Shown here: positions 1-13,163 of the stretch, piece after piece | Layout of the letters: every line of letters begins with the position of its first letter | Numbering within the stretch: position 1 is the stretch's first letter | NCBI GenBank assembly: GCA_958510825.1 | Contig: OY294048.1 | Coordinates: 20,539,589-20,603,588, forward strand | Length of the DNA: 64,000 nucleotides | Source: Brachypterus glaber | Lineage: Eukaryota; Arthropoda; Insecta; Coleoptera; Kateretidae | Reading direction: 5' to 3' | Notes under the pieces: generated by a model | Seen by the model: the letters and a program-made list of their open reading frames with translations, nothing else | Databases searched by the model: none | What the model was told of the DNA's origin: nothing | Position numbers and translations under genes: made by a program

Positions 1-172
1 TGTTGTAATTAAATTACGAATAAAAGTATTTTTTTTTTTCAAAAAAAAACATATTTTTTTTAATTTGTTGTTTTTCCAAAAAATTAACTTTATTTAAAAA
101 ACAAAAATGTTTTAATTTTTTTTTAATTTTTTAATTTTTCAAAAAAAAACATAAAAAAATGTTTTCCTTATA

Positions 173-510
173 CAGTAGGTTGGGCTAAATGTGACACCCA
201 GGATAATTGTGACATGTCATGTTATAATTCTTCCAAACTAGTTTAGATCCAGTCCAACCTTGCACAGAAAAAAAGGTTATCTTGGCAGAAGATAATAAAT
301 TATCTTGGATTTATATTATCTTAAATCGAGGTAATAATCTTTGAGTTTCTTTAATTATTCTCTTGGTAGAAAAAATCTTTGTGTCAAGGATTTTTTCCTT
401 AAATGCATGACATTTAAAATAGTAACAGAGAATCAAGAGTTATTATCTTGACTTAAAGCCCCTGTTGTCTTATATATATATATATATATATATATACTAT
501 ATATATATAT

Positions 511-552
<42 letters not shown>

Positions 553-1436
553 TAGACTCGCCCGTTGTTATTGTTAGCTGGCAGACAATCTGCGTAGTAG
601 TTCAAGATATGGGCGGGAGAGAAGTTAGGTTTGTTTTTTTTTTTGCCGTTAGTTGTCTTTAAAGGTGTATCATAGTTTTTATCTGCTTTAAAATGGACGA
701 ATTTGTATCTGTTACCCTCAAACGTTGGGGATTTTCAAATTTAAATAATTTATACCTATAGGCGCCATTTTGCAATGGCGTTGCAACAAGTTTTTCTTCA
801 AAAACAAGTGCTTTTTCCTACGTCCACCTATGAAACCAAATTTCACACGATTAACAGAGTAAGAAAGTATCATATTTCATAGGGGTGCCGAAATAATATT
901 ATACATGTGTGGGAAATTTTTTCAAAATATTTACCATTCTATTAACCCTGGAACCTGACTGTGGGGTCTTTATCTTACACCAAGTCTTGGTTTAAGATTA
1001 TATGATCTTGAATCAAGAGAATCATAATCTTAAATCAAGATTATAATTCTCTTCATTCAAGATTATATTATCTTAAACCAAGACTTGGTGTAAGATAATA
1101 TGATATTGGATAAAGATAATTACATATTTGGTTTAAGATAACATGATCTTAAATAAATGGTTTAAGTGGCTTTGATTTAAGGAAATGTCCTTAAATCTAG
1201 GACCTCAAATGCTAAGATCACGGCGGACTTGATCCAAGACAGTCATGGCGTTGAATATATCGAAAGCCATGGCGGCCTTAGTTCAAGATGATATTGCTTT
1301 GATTCAATATATCCTTTTTTTCTGTGTGGCATTAAATATTGCGTGTAAAATTTCGCTTGGATTTAAACTTGTTTAGAAGAATTATAACAGGATATGTCAC
1401 AATTACCCTGGGTGTCACATTTAGCCCAACCTACTG
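173..1436. mobile_element. TA-flanked MITE with long terminal inverted repeats
   Basis: The left end begins CAGTAGGTTGGGCTAAATG and the right end is its reverse complement, followed inward on both sides by matching GTGACACCC and AATTGTGACAT blocks. The element is bounded by TA at 171-172 and 1437-1438, as expected for Tc1/mariner-type insertion. It is about 1.26 kb with no credible transposase frame. The interior carries many inverted copies of a CTTGATTTAAGATTAT-like motif and a (TA)n tract. It ends 79 bp before the exon at 1516, so it lies in the upstream gene's last intron. Confidence 0.85.
471..549. repeat. (TA)n microsatellite
   Basis: This is an almost uninterrupted TA dinucleotide tract inside the MITE at 173-1436. 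The apparent Tyr/Ile-rich frame across it is a translation artefact. It is followed by a CAGTAGACTCGCCCG sequence that resembles another transposon end, but no partner end was found. Confidence 0.95.
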
Positions 1437-1515
1437 TACAAAAGATCAAGTAAAAAAAAGCCAAGTCTTTACATCAGATTCTATTAAAGTGTGAGTAGAC
1501 AAAACTATTTTATAG

Positions 1516-1793
1516 GCTGCGGCAGGAAACGGTCAAACCTACCAGCACTTACCAACCAAGGGGAAGAGGTCGACGAATCCATAGGAAGTCTCCTGGAGCT
1601 CAGTGCAGAGCCAGCTGTTGAGGACTTGTCGCGTCAAATTATGTCCGAAGCAAAACTGTGGGAAGCGATACAGGAAGCCAACGTGGAATTAAACCGACGC
1701 AAACAAAGTAACCAGGACTTCCCTGAAGATGGGGCTGCTGTACCTTCCAGGAGCGCAACCGCATCCTGTGCATTACCTCCATGTTATATTTAA
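1516..1793 (+). CDS. Terminal exon of an unidentified upstream gene (3' partial)
   Basis: An acceptor (CTATTTTATAG) precedes an open frame of about 91 residues ending at TAA 1791-1793. The exon starts with the last two bases of a codon. The product begins CGRKRSNLPALTNQG, has an acidic, probably helical stretch (DLSRQIMSEAKLWEAIQEAN) and ends with a short Ser/Ala/Cys tail, ALPPCYI. Its base composition is clearly less AT-rich than the flanks, and a poly(A) signal lies 17 bp after the stop. I do not recognise the family. The rest of the gene lies before this window. Confidence 0.6.
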
Positions 1794-1809
1794 AATATAA
1801 AAACTTTTT

Positions 1810-1815
1810 AATAAA
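1810..1815 (+). terminator. Poly(A) signal AATAAA of the upstream gene
   Basis: A canonical AATAAA lies just downstream of the TAA stop at 1791-1793. Its spacing fits a short 3' UTR. Confidence 0.6.
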
Positions 1816-2233
1816 AACATATAGGGTCGGATGTAAAATAAAATAATATAAAAAAAAAATAAGTTTTTTAAGAAAGAAAACAATATATTTATTAAAGTTT
1901 TCAAAAACTAGATTAGAAAAAGTAATGGTTTGAGATTTTTTATTGTTTAAAGAACATTTACATTTTACTTTTCAGTTATACAGTGAGTGTCTAAAGTCGC
2001 ACCCCTTTAACTTTTGAACTGAAGATATCAACCAGAAATTAATCATTAAACAATTTTTTTTAGGTTATTTAATTAATGTGTTTCAAATTTCAAGTTGGTA
2101 TCTTAGGTAGTTCAAAAGTTAAAGTGTGCAGTTTTTTGCCTGTCGCACTATATACATATTTAATTAAAGTTTTTTAACTTTAAAAACTTTTTTATTATTA
2201 TTTTATTTCCAAGTTTTTTAGTTATGTTTGATT

Positions 2234-2388
2234 CAGGGGCGGATTATTTTCATTTTAAGGGGGGGCATCCAAAGGAAAAGAATTGCGCTTTCACCAAAAA
2301 TATAATTTTGAATGTATTTTTATGCTTATATATCTCGCTGGGGCGGGGGTTATGGCCCCCGTGCCTCCCCCCCCTAAATCCGCCCATG
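2234..2388. mobile_element. hAT-like MITE, 155 bp, 8-bp target duplication
   Basis: The left end CAGGGGCGGATTA and right end AATCCGCCCATG are imperfect inverted repeats. The element is flanked on both sides by GTTTGATT (2226-2233 and 2389-2396). An 8-bp duplication with CAGGGGCGGA-type ends is typical of non-autonomous hAT elements. It has G- and C-rich subterminal runs and no coding capacity. Confidence 0.85.
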
Positions 2389-2770
2389 GTTTGATTCATA
2401 TTTAGTAAAGCAAGCCTTATTGGCTTACATAGGGTCATTCCAATCGAAAAGAGGTTACATTTTAAATAAAATGTATAATAAGATTTTACTGCCGAGCGAG
2501 TTCGTAATTCACTTTTAGTACTAGGCACGGATCCAGTGAAGGTGGTAGCGAAAAGTCTTTGAATGATAAGATGAATATATTTAAATGACTGCTTAGAAGT
2601 TTTTTTAACGTTAGAACACGCTGTTTAAAAAAATGTTTTTGTTTTATTTTTTATCCAAAAAATATATGTTTTTAATTCAAAATACTGCGTTTTAGTTTTA
2701 CAATTTCTATAAAATTACCTGTACTGACATCTATAATCAATATATAGAACTTCAATATAGAGATCCTAAG

Positions 2771-3044
2771 TATAATTAATAACACAAGTCTACAAAAAAA
2801 AATATCTGTCCTAACCCATAATTTCCCATTTTTTTTTATGCGCTGAATCCGATTTTACCATAAAAAAAAGATTCATGGCGAAGTTTTTTTACAAATCGTA
2901 TATAAAATACATAACTTCAATAATTATTAAAATTTATACACTTTTTTATATACGATTTGTAAGTTAATCAAAAAACATAGGAAATAATGCGTTTAAACCA
3001 TAGGACATATTTTTTTTTTGTAGACTTGTGTAATTAATAATTAT
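2771..3044. mobile_element. Short inverted-repeat element
   Basis: AACACAAGTCTACAAAAAAA near 2781 is mirrored by TTTTTTTGTAGACTTGTGT near 3013-3031, inside imperfect arms. Inner blocks ACAAATCGTATATA and TATATACGATTTGT are also inverted. The flanks are TAATTAATA-rich, so the exact ends and target duplication are unclear. Confidence 0.6.
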
Positions 3045-3446
3045 ACCTCGGGCGATTGCGAGCTATTAGTCATATTTTATCATGTTTTTTAGCTTTTTTA
3101 TAGATACACTGGCGTTCTAGACCCCCTCTAGTCGTCTTATGGTACACCGCGGTGACTTTTTATCAGTGTAATTGACGCTACGGTCATGAACGAAAAACAG
3201 CTCGCTTATATAAAAGCCCGACGTACATATGTTAATAATAATTAATAATAATTAATAATTACACAGGTCGACAATGATTTGTCCTTTAAAAACTAATTAC
3301 AGATTTTCGTAGCTATAGTTACTATACTGTACTGTAGTACTGATTATAATCATATAATTATCAGAAAAATATAAAGAAAATCCATCACATCAGTTTTCAG
3401 CGAAATACAATTTTTAAATTTCATCTCGACTTATAGTATACTAAAG

Positions 3447-3531
3447 ATATTATTTGGAAAGAAATTTGACGTTACCTACCAGTAGTTTACAACTACTGGT
3501 AGGTAACGTCAAATTTCTTTCCAAATAATAT
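3447..3531. repeat. Perfect 41-bp hairpin with 3-nt loop
   Basis: Arms 3447-3487 and 3491-3531 are exact reverse complements separated by TAC. Weaker complementarity continues outward (CATCTCGACTT against AAGTAGAGATG), so this is probably the core of a larger foldback element. Confidence 0.9.
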
Positions 3532-4042
3532 TTTTTACGCCAAGTAGAGATGACAAAATTGTACATTTACTCTTATTTATGATTCATAACAGAAAACAAA
3601 AGAATAGAACCTTTAAAGAAAAAATTAAGAAATACAACAAAACTCTCTAAGGTTCATATTATTTGTTTTATACATAATTATTGTATATTACTGTTCTTTT
3701 TTATCATAACTTAAGATTAACATAATATATTTTTATATTTTTTTAAATGAAGTCTTCTAAAATTAAACCTTGTATGACAAAAAATTCGGATGTGATAGAA
3801 AAAACTGACTTGATTTTTGAAATTAAATATAAAAATAATATTTTAATCTAAGGGAGATAAAAAAGTTTAATTTTGTAGGCCATTGTTATTATTTAAGAAG
3901 TCCTGAAGATATGTAATACCTCGCATTCCACTTCACAGTGGATAGTATATTGCATTTTCTCCCGATATGCTTTCCAAAATATAATTGCTTTGATATCTTG
4001 AGCGTAATTTATTTTTTATAATAAAAAATTGGCACCCCAATA

Positions 4043-5111
4043 CTGCCCTACTAATCTAAAAAAGCCGTAACTCCAATTTTTGTTGTTTTTTAATTAACCT
4101 TACACTTGTGCATTTTCATGGGCTATTTATTGAACTTATCAAATTTGAGTAAATAGTTTTATTTATGCAGTTATAAACTTATGAAAATTGCAGTATCTCC
4201 AAAATAAGGGACTGTTACTAAGCTAAAAAGCAGTAACTCCAAATAAGTTTTTTATTATGAAAGAAAATATTAGTGGCATATCGGACAGACAGTTTTTTAT
4301 TACCTAATATGTTAAAATAAAATGTAAAGCATTAATAAAAGTTTCTTTTTGCATTATTATAGCTTTTGTATGAAGCTAGGTTTTCCGGAAATAGCCAAAA
4401 AAAACTGCTGCTAACAAAATAAAACTTTTCCCTGTGAGTCTTTTATCATTAAAAAAATTATTTTTGAAAACAAAAAAAAAAATGAAAAAAAAAAAAATTG
4501 AAATATTTTTTTTTTAATTTTTCAAAAAAAAAGTTAAATATATTCCTTTTTTCAAAAAACTAAATAAAAATAAAAAAATAAATGTTTTTTCTGAAAAAAA
4601 CTTCTTTTTATCCTGTTTTCCTCCCTTACCCCACACCGAATTTTATCAAAAGCCCAGAACTTTCGATAATCAACTTATGGTCCAAATTTGAAGTGTTTAG
4701 CTCAAAGCGTTCTCGAGTTATCGTGGTCACAAGTTTTTGGACAGACGGACAGGCAGACAGATCGACAGACTTTTTTGGACTCCAGACTTTCCTTGGGGAA
4801 AGTAAAATTTATTTTTAAAAGGAAATTTAAAAATATATTTTTTTATTTATGGGTTGTTTTCTCTTTATCTTGTCACATACTGCTTTTTACTTTAGCATTC
4901 CTAAAAATTTTGACTACGAGATACTAATCTAAGGGCTATTTTTTTTGTGTTATAATAAAGGTACTTTAAAACTAAAGTTATACGCCCACTTTCTCGATTA
5001 TAATATAGCTATAACACAAGGGAGTGGCTAAAGTCTAAACTATTTACTGTTTTTGCCATTATCTCAGTTTTATTAAATATGGAGTTACTGCTTTTTAGGA
5101 TAGTAGGGCAG
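4043..5111. mobile_element. TA-flanked MITE, about 1.07 kb
   Basis: The left end CTGCCCTACTAATCTAAAAA is mirrored by TTTTTAGGATAGTAGGGCAG at the right end. TA lies outside both ends (4041-4042, 5112-5113). The subterminal motif GTAACTCCA also recurs internally near 4230. Part of the interior (about 4590-4800) matches the minus-strand form of the GTCTGTCC dispersed repeat. Confidence 0.8.
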
Positions 5112-6144
5112 TATAATACTTTGAATTATAAACGATTTTGTTTTCAACATTAGTAAAAATATTTCTTTATATTAAAGTAATCTTTTCTGGAAATTTAGTG
5201 TGTAGCTCCGCTTGCCTTCTATTTTTTATAATTCTTTGAAAAGTCGCTCCCTCTCTAACTTTTTATTTTTTTAACCCATTTTTTAATGTCAATGTATTTT
5301 TTCTTAAAAAAATACGTCAGTCTAACTGTCTTTCAACTATTTTGTTTTGTTTGTTTTTGTTTTTGTGGGTTTATTTTTAAAGGGAATGGGAATCTTCCTC
5401 TTATAGAACTTGGCTTTTCCTAAAAATTTCTAGTCGATTAAATAATTCATTCTTGAATTTTAGTTTTTACAAAAAACGTGACATCGGACGGACAGATGCA
5501 CAAACATTTTCAAAGTTACTTATTTTTTCATGAAACAGATCTCACAGTGATCCCAAATCAGAAATAACCTAAATTTACATTACAATATACATTTTACAAA
5601 AGAAATGTTCTTAAAGAAAATAATTTTTTATTTTAGAGGCTTCAATTTTCTTTTTTAATTTTTTAAATCGGCTAATAAATAAAAAGTTAAGCTCTAAAAA
5701 GATGACAAAAGGTAAGGTTTAAATTAAAAAGAGAAGCTTAAAATATGTAATAAAAAAATCAACTTTTGGTAGTCGCAATGATATAAATAGTTTAATAGGA
5801 TTTATTGTTTACATATTAGATTAACCATAAGCTTAAATAAGTAAAATCAACCTAATTTAAAATTATATGGTAAAATGATGAGAATTTTGGCGATTTTGGA
5901 AAATTTCAAACTACCCTATTATACTCTTCTAACGCTTGGGCGCTGTGAAGAGTATTATATAAAAATAAATTTTTGTAGATAATCAAATTACGTTTGAATT
6001 TGTGTCATCTTCAGACTTTTATTTAAAAAATATCTACAATATTATTTTACCAATTTTGTATCGAGTTGAAGAACTCAAGCATTATATTAATATAAGTAAT
6101 TACTATAGAAATAATCAGGTTTTTAAATCAAATTGGAGGATTGC
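5112..6144. other. Intergenic stretch upstream of the ODF2-like gene
   Basis: No gene was seen. It contains a minus-strand copy of the GTCTGTCC dispersed repeat (about 5385-5545). It also has a 35-bp imperfect hairpin (5930-5964, ATACTCTTC...GAAGAGTAT) with a relative in the opposite orientation at 46276-46310. The promoter of the ODF2-like gene should lie here or within its first intron, but I cannot identify a core element. Confidence 0.5.
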
Positions 6145-6166
6145 ATGAGATCTTTTAACGATGAAG
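6145..6166 (+). CDS. ODF2: ODF2-like exon 1 (proposed start exon)
   Basis: ATG at 6145 encodes MRSFNDE plus one base, followed by donor G/GTAAAA. It is the only nearby start that joins exon 2 in the correct phase (one base plus two), across an 80-nt intron. Non-coding first exons further upstream cannot be excluded. Confidence 0.55.
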
Positions 6167-9100
6167 GTAAAATCTGACAGGTAAAGTATGTCACTTTGAC
6201 GTTTAAATTTAAAAGAAATTATTTTAGAGCAACAAGAAAATTTTAGTTTCCACCAAAAATTCTAGTAAGAAATATGAAAATCCAAGTAAAACTTCAGTAG
6301 ATTATAGAGAAAACAGTAGGAATAGTAGTCGGAAGTTTTTTGAGGAATACAACGCTGTATTTAGTAAACCAACAAAAACTTTTGGTGATGCAGACTCTTA
6401 TTATAAATACACGTTAAGAAATTACGAAGATTTTAATTTATTTAAAGATCTTCATAAGGTTGACAAGTTATTGAAACAAACCAAGTCTTCAGACAGTGTA
6501 TCCAAAAAAGTAAGTTAGTTTATAGTTCTAAAGAAAGAAAGACATGTAATACTAGAATGTCCTATATATGAGCCATTGAGACAGGATCTGAGTGGGCTAC
6601 CACAACCAGTGGACTTGCATGATATATTATCAAACTTTACTTATGGGTATTTCTGTACGAATCCATACCACCTTGGTGTTTGAATGTCATGGATTTTCGT
6701 TAAACTTTTTTTATATTATCACCACTCTAATACTAAAACCCTTATGCAAAAAAAAGAATTAAACAAACATTTTTGGCTGAGATATGATTTTTTTATAATT
6801 TTGTAATTTTTCAATTTTTGACGATAAAGAAAACAGCTTTATTTTCAATTTATTACTATAAGTCTTACAATTTTAATCCAAATTTGATGAAATTTGGTGC
6901 ACCCATGTAAACTTAGATGAAAATCTTGAATTTTTTATAATTTTTTTTTAATGGGTTTCTGCTCTTCTTCTTCTTCTTCAAAAATATTTTTTTACGTTTT
7001 TTTATATAATATGTTTAACCCGATTTTTCGTAAAGTGCCCCCCCTACGATTTTTCTCAAATTTTGTCAAATGTACTTCTAAGTGTCCTTTTTTCAATGAC
7101 TTAAAATTTATTCTGGGCAAATTAGGTTTACTATATATTTTAGCCATTTTAAATTTTCACGACAATGAGGAATTGTGCTGGAAATAGCTGTTTTACAAAA
7201 AAAGGCACATATTATTTTTTATATGTTTTTAATAGTTTAGGTCAAGTGGTTCATTTTAAGACAAAAACAAAATAATTAATTGTTGGTTTTTTTTTTAAAA
7301 AAGGCGAAAATTGTCAGATAACTGACAGAACCAAATTAAAACTAATTTTACCTATTACTTTTACCTTTTTGTGTTAAAATATGTTTAGAAGCGAAAAAAA
7401 AAAATAGCGTATGATCCAAGGACGAGGAATATATCTCAATCTCTGCATGAGACCGAGCAACATTATTTTTCGTCGTTGGATCATACGCAATTTTTTTTTC
7501 TCTTATAAACATATTTTTAACAAGAAATAAATAATAATGTCATATTAAAAAAATGGCAGGCCAGCATCTTGTCGTATGTAACTGGCACTTGTTTTACGAT
7601 TGACAGGCCGCGGCATGCCGGTTGCCTACACTGCGCGAGCGAAAAAATGTACTTTCCCTCACGCTGCCATGGTAACGTGCGGGAAAGTAAAAAGCTAAGA
7701 AATAGGATATTTTGCGGTCAGAAAACTTCATTTGTTTATGTAGAAATGTTAACTTTTCTATTAGATCGTAGAAAAACGATTTTTTATGTGTCACTTTGGA
7801 ATACAAGCAAATAAAAAAATAGTTCATTATATTTTAGCGATGGATGCGCTTCACAAAAATTTAAAAAATTTTGATAAGCTTTGTATAATAATTAAAGTTA
7901 AATAATAAGACATAAATAAATTGTAAATAAAGAATTAGTATGTTCAATAAATTAATATTTTTTAAATTAATTTATCCCCGGCATAGAAAACTTTTCTCTG
8001 AGCTGCGAATTAAAAAAAGATTTATAACAAAAAAAAAGTTTCTTTGACAGTTTACCAACTTTCAGGCATTTTTAAGATCAAAAACAAAACCAAAAAACAT
8101 ATTGTGTTAAAAAAAAAATAAAAATAGTTTTTGATGTTAGACTTAGTATTTAACGTAAGTTAACGGTTACACCAGAAAAAAAACGCCTACAAAATATATA
8201 GAAATAAAAAAGTAATAAAATTGTGGACTTACGCCTTTTTTGAAAAAAACCAACAATTAATTATTTTGTTTTTGTCTTAAAATGAAGCATTTGACCTAAA
8301 CTATTAAAAACATATAAAAAATAATATGTGCCTTTTTTTGTAAAACAGCTTTTTCCAGCACAATTCCTCATTGTCGTAAAAATTTAAAATGGCTAAAATA
8401 TATAGTAAACCTAATTTGCCCAGAATAAATTTTACGTCATTGAAAAAAGGACACTTAGAAGTACATTTGACCAAAATGTGAGAAAAATCGTAGGGGGGCA
8501 CTTTACGAAAAATCGGGTTAAACATAGTTATAAAAAAACGTAAAAAAATATTTTTGAAGAAGAAGAAGAAGAGCAGAAACCCACTATTAAAAAAAAATTA
8601 TAAAAAATTCAAGATTGTCACCTAAGTTTACATGGGTGCACCAAATTTCATCAAATTTGGATTAAAATTGTCAGACTTATAGTAATAAATTGAAAATAAA
8701 GCTGTTTTCTTTATCGTCAAAAATTTTAAAAAAATCATATCTCAGCCAAAATTTTTTTTAATTCTTTTTTTTTGCATAATGCTTTTAGTATTAGAGTGGT
8801 GATAATATAAAAAAAATTTAACGAAAATCCGTGACATTCAATCACCAAGGTGGTATGGATTCGTACAGAAATACCCTTATACTAATATTCTTTATAAAAT
8901 AGTAACAAGTATATTAAAAATGAGATCTTTTGTACTAAACGAATGATCAGAACTTTTATGCATGTTTTGTCACAAGACCAACTGGAAGTAAATTTTATTG
9001 TTAATATATGTTTTACTTTTATATGTTACTATTACTTAAAACCGGTAAGTTGCGCGATACTCTAATTTTATTTATATATATAAGTATCCTTTTCTTATTG

Positions 9101-12100
9101 TAATGTATGTATTTTATAGCACTTATTTTATTTTATGTATTTAATTTTTATTCTTTAGTATGTATTTATAACATTTATTTATCTTATTTTACCAAATTGT
9201 CATAGATTGTAATCTGAAAGACAATAAATATTTATTATATTATTATTATTCTAAAGAAAGAAAGAAAGATATAATAAAGTTATGGGAGGGATTGGAATAG
9301 TGGTCTCCGGAATCTATATGACAAGCCTACTAGCCAATCTAGGGTGAGTTCGATTCTCACTGGCGCCGATTTGCTTTTTCAGTTAATTAATAATTGGAAT
9401 TTGGCGAAGGCGATAAGTGAAGCGGACACTCTTTAGAAGCTGGTTCGAAAGTCAGTATAAGACGGTGGTTCCCTCTACTACTATAGCCCACACAAGTCCT
9501 GGACTTAGGGGATGCTTAATTAAGTATAATAGTACGAGGTTAAACAAACATGTAATGTAATATATCTTAAGGGCGGTTTCTATTGGATTTCACCTTTTTT
9601 TAAAAGATTTTTTTCTTAGAAAATTTTAATTTTATTGTAGGGCTTTCTTCTACCTAAAATATATAGTTTAAAGTTTACAAAAAACATATATATATTTTTT
9701 TCATCAGAACTTTTTTCAAAATGGGGTCCTGAACTTTTTTGCCTCCGCAGGTGATTTCTCGACTCCAGGTAAGGGAACGTTCAAGTATTACGTAACTCAA
9801 ATTTTGATCATTTTGGACCCCCCTGTAACGCTATTTTCCTATACCATTAACAGGGGCCTAACACTCCAAAATGACCCCCCCCCCCTAGGAGCGTTACGTA
9901 ATACTTAACGTTCCCTAAAGCAAAAACCGAAATGGATTCTTTTTAATTATGTTACTGGTTATCGCAGTAAACAATAATAAAAGTTATAAACAATTGAAGT
10001 TGAAAAAAAAGGTCGAAAAGTCCGTCATTTATTTATTTTTTTTTCATGAAAAAATATAATCTTATGATGGCGGACTTTAGAATTTTACGACCTTTTTTTT
10101 CAACTTTTATTGTTTATAACTTTTATAATTGTTTAAAAAAATATATAATTCTAGTTCCTGCGATAACCACTAACATAATTAACAAGAATCCATTTCGTTT
10201 TTTGCTTTCAGATTACCTGGAGTCGAGAAATCACCTGCGCCAGCAAAAAAGTTCACGCCGCCATTTTTAAAAAAGTTTTGATGAAAACAAAAAAAAAAAT
10301 GTAAACTTCAATTTTAATTTAATTTTTTCTAGGAAAAAAAATCTTTTTAAAAAAAGGTAAAATCCACCAGAAACCTCCGTTAATAGAATATTATTTTATT
10401 TTTTTAAGCTTTTAATAGTATTTTTTATTGGATTTTCAGTTTTATATGAAGTTTACAGAACTAACGTTATACTAGCACAAGTAACTGTTTTAGTAAATAT
10501 TTTTATTCTTTAATATATTTTTTTCCATTTATTATTTTAGGTAACCAAGCCAAAAAAGAAAAGGTTTTTAATATCACCAAGAACAGTAAAGGCTAAAACA
10601 CGAAGAGCTAGCGAACCTAAATTAATCTATCCAAGAACCAAAGATTCAAAAAACACTAAATTATTAAACACTACTAAACCAGAAGTCAGTGACGAAGAAC
10701 CAGAGCCAGAGGTAAAAAATCAAATTTATTAACTTGCGAGACTCTACTTGTATAATGAAAATCTCTCCGCTGCGATGTCCCTATTTTTAGATATAGTTCA
10801 GGGATATGAGCAAAAAAAATACCCTGTTGGGGACACTGGCTCATCCAGAGGTCTGTCAAGTTTTTCAGGTAATACAGGTGTATAGAAGCAAAACCTATGT
10901 ATTTGCTGCGGTGGATTTGGTGTGGTTTTTAGGATATTAACAATTAAAGGTGAGAAAATGTATATTTTTGCACATTTTTGCATACCAGTAAAAAAGTTGA
11001 GTTTTTTTCAACAATCAAAGTAACCATATTGTAGGAAATTAATATATCGATATAAATTTGTTGCTTAGAAAACTGCAAAAAAAAACGATCAAAATTTGCA
11101 AATTATTCAATAAACAATAAATGTTGAAAAAATCAACCTACGACTTTGTTGTTGTGTAAAAAGTTGCGTCTATCCTATGGAAATTAAAAAAAAAAACGCC
11201 ATTTTGAAGGTTTTTTAATATCCTACAAGACTGTTGCTTTGATTGTTGAAAAAAAATCAACTTTTTTACTGCTATGCAAAAATGTGCAAAAATAGACATT
11301 TTCTGACCTTTAGTTGTTAATATCTTAAAAACCACACCAAATCCACGTCAGAAAATATATAGGTTTTGCTTCTGTATTACCTGAAAAACTTGACAGACTT
11401 CTGAATGAGCCAGTGTCATGGCAAAAGTTTCATATCCCTGGACTAATACTTCTACACCACATTTTCTAGATTATAATTATGAGTTATCACTCACTGATCA
11501 TAGTTTTTCGAAAAACTACTTAACTTCTTAAATACAGAAGTTAAGTTAAGAAGTTAAAGCATCATAATATTTTTTGAATTCTTTCCGTTTCGCATATTTT
11601 AAACTAGAAATTACAAAGTTCTTTTTACAATACTCGAAACCTGATTATCCTAGCCAAATAGGTCCACCACAATCGGTCAAGCGTTGACCCACGACGTGGA
11701 GTCACATTGGCTAGACTAGGACTATTCTGTGGCTGAATTAATATGCAAATCTGGACATAGCTTGTGAGAAAATATTGTAGGTAACGAATGTATTTATACT
11801 TATACTTCCTTATAAGGAAACATAGGAGTATTTAAAATTCACCCCAAGAGGCTTAGCAGTACTCGCGGTTGAAGAATTCTGCACCTAAAATTAGTCTAGC
11901 TATTTGCTCCGATTTGATCCCATTGCCCGAGTCTGGTGAAAATTTTGGCCCATCTTTTTCCTCGGGGCATACCGCGGCATAGGCCTAGTTTGTAACGAAT
12001 CTGGATCTAGTTTTTTTTTGGAGATAGGTTGAATATAAACCTGATCCATATCCGTATTAATGTGTATTTCTGTAGTGCTGCGTGAGGTCTAGACCTCAGG

Positions 12101-13129
12101 TTTAATCGAATATTGATCATTCCTGGGATTAGGTAGATACAAACAGATTTACGGAAAGCATCCGTCCTGACATTTTTTTTATTTTACCAAATTACTCCAA
12201 AAAATACTTCTTTTCTGGTCTGGGCGGGTCTCAAATTACTTTTCCGCCTGAAAATTATTTTTTAGGTTGACGCATATATTATTTCTTTATAAAGTACATT
12301 ATTATCATCATCATCATCATCATCATCAATTTTCTAGACTATAATTATGCGTTATCACTGATAATAGTTTTTTGAAAAACTATTTAACTTTTTTAAATAC
12401 AGAAGTTAAAGCATCATAATATTTTTTTCCGTTTAGCATATTTTAAACTGGAAATTACAAAGTTCTTTTTGCAATACTTGAAACCTGATTATCCAAACCA
12501 AATAGGTCCACCACAATCGGTCAAGCGTTGACCCACGACGTGGAGTCCCACTGGCTAGACTAGGACTGTTCTGTGGCTGAATTAATGTGCAAATCTGGAC
12601 ATAGCTTGTGAGAAAATATTGTAGGTAACGAATGTATAAGGAAACATAGGAGTATTTAAAATTCACCCCAAGAGGCTTAGCAGTACTCGCGGTTAAAGAA
12701 TTCTGCACCTAAAATTAGTCTAGCTATTTGCTCCGATTTGATCCGATTGCCCGAGTCTGGTGAAAATTTTGGCCCATCTTTTTCCTCACGGCATGCCGCA
12801 GCATAGGCCTAGTTTCTAACGAATCTGGATCTAGTTTTTTAGCTTGGAGAGAGGTTGAATATAAACCTGATCCATATCCGTATTAATGTGTATTTCTGTA
12901 GGGCTGCGTGAGGTCTAGACCTCAGGTTTAATCGAATATTGATCATTCCTGGGATTAGGTAGATACAAACAGATTTACAGAAAGCATTCGTCCTGACAAT
13001 CTTTTTATTTTACCAAACTATTCTGAAAATTACTTCTTTTCTGGTCTGGGCGGGTCTTAAATTACTTTTCCGCCTGAAAATTATTTTTTAGGTTGACGCA
13101 GATATTATTTCTTTATAAAGTACATTATT

Positions 13130-13163
<34 letters not shown>

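Larger units (their letters stand above)
6543..9248 (+). mobile_element. 5'-truncated LINE (non-LTR retrotransposon) tail, split by a foldback element
   Basis: It is flanked by a 17-bp direct repeat TTCTAAAGAAAGAAAGA (6526-6542 and 9249-9265) and ends in a (TTA)n-like tail after AAAGACAATAAATATTTATT. Frames 6543-6644 and 8881-8946 encode the C-terminus of a reverse-transcriptase polyprotein (HVILECPIYEPLRQ; H..L.CP.Y...R is typical of this region in non-LTR elements). They are separated by the insertion at 6645-8876. It lies in intron 2. Confidence 0.85.

Noticed and set aside
465..662. Tyr/Ile-rich frame over the TA tract
   Set aside because: It is a translation of a (TA)n microsatellite inside a MITE and has no coding features.
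7380..7510. Possible structured non-coding RNA
   Set aside because: Complementarity is explained by MITE inverted repeats with relatives at 17262-17888.
9283..9360. tRNA gene candidate
   Set aside because: The A box is degenerate and the full 265-bp body recurs at 35285-35548, so it is a SINE head.
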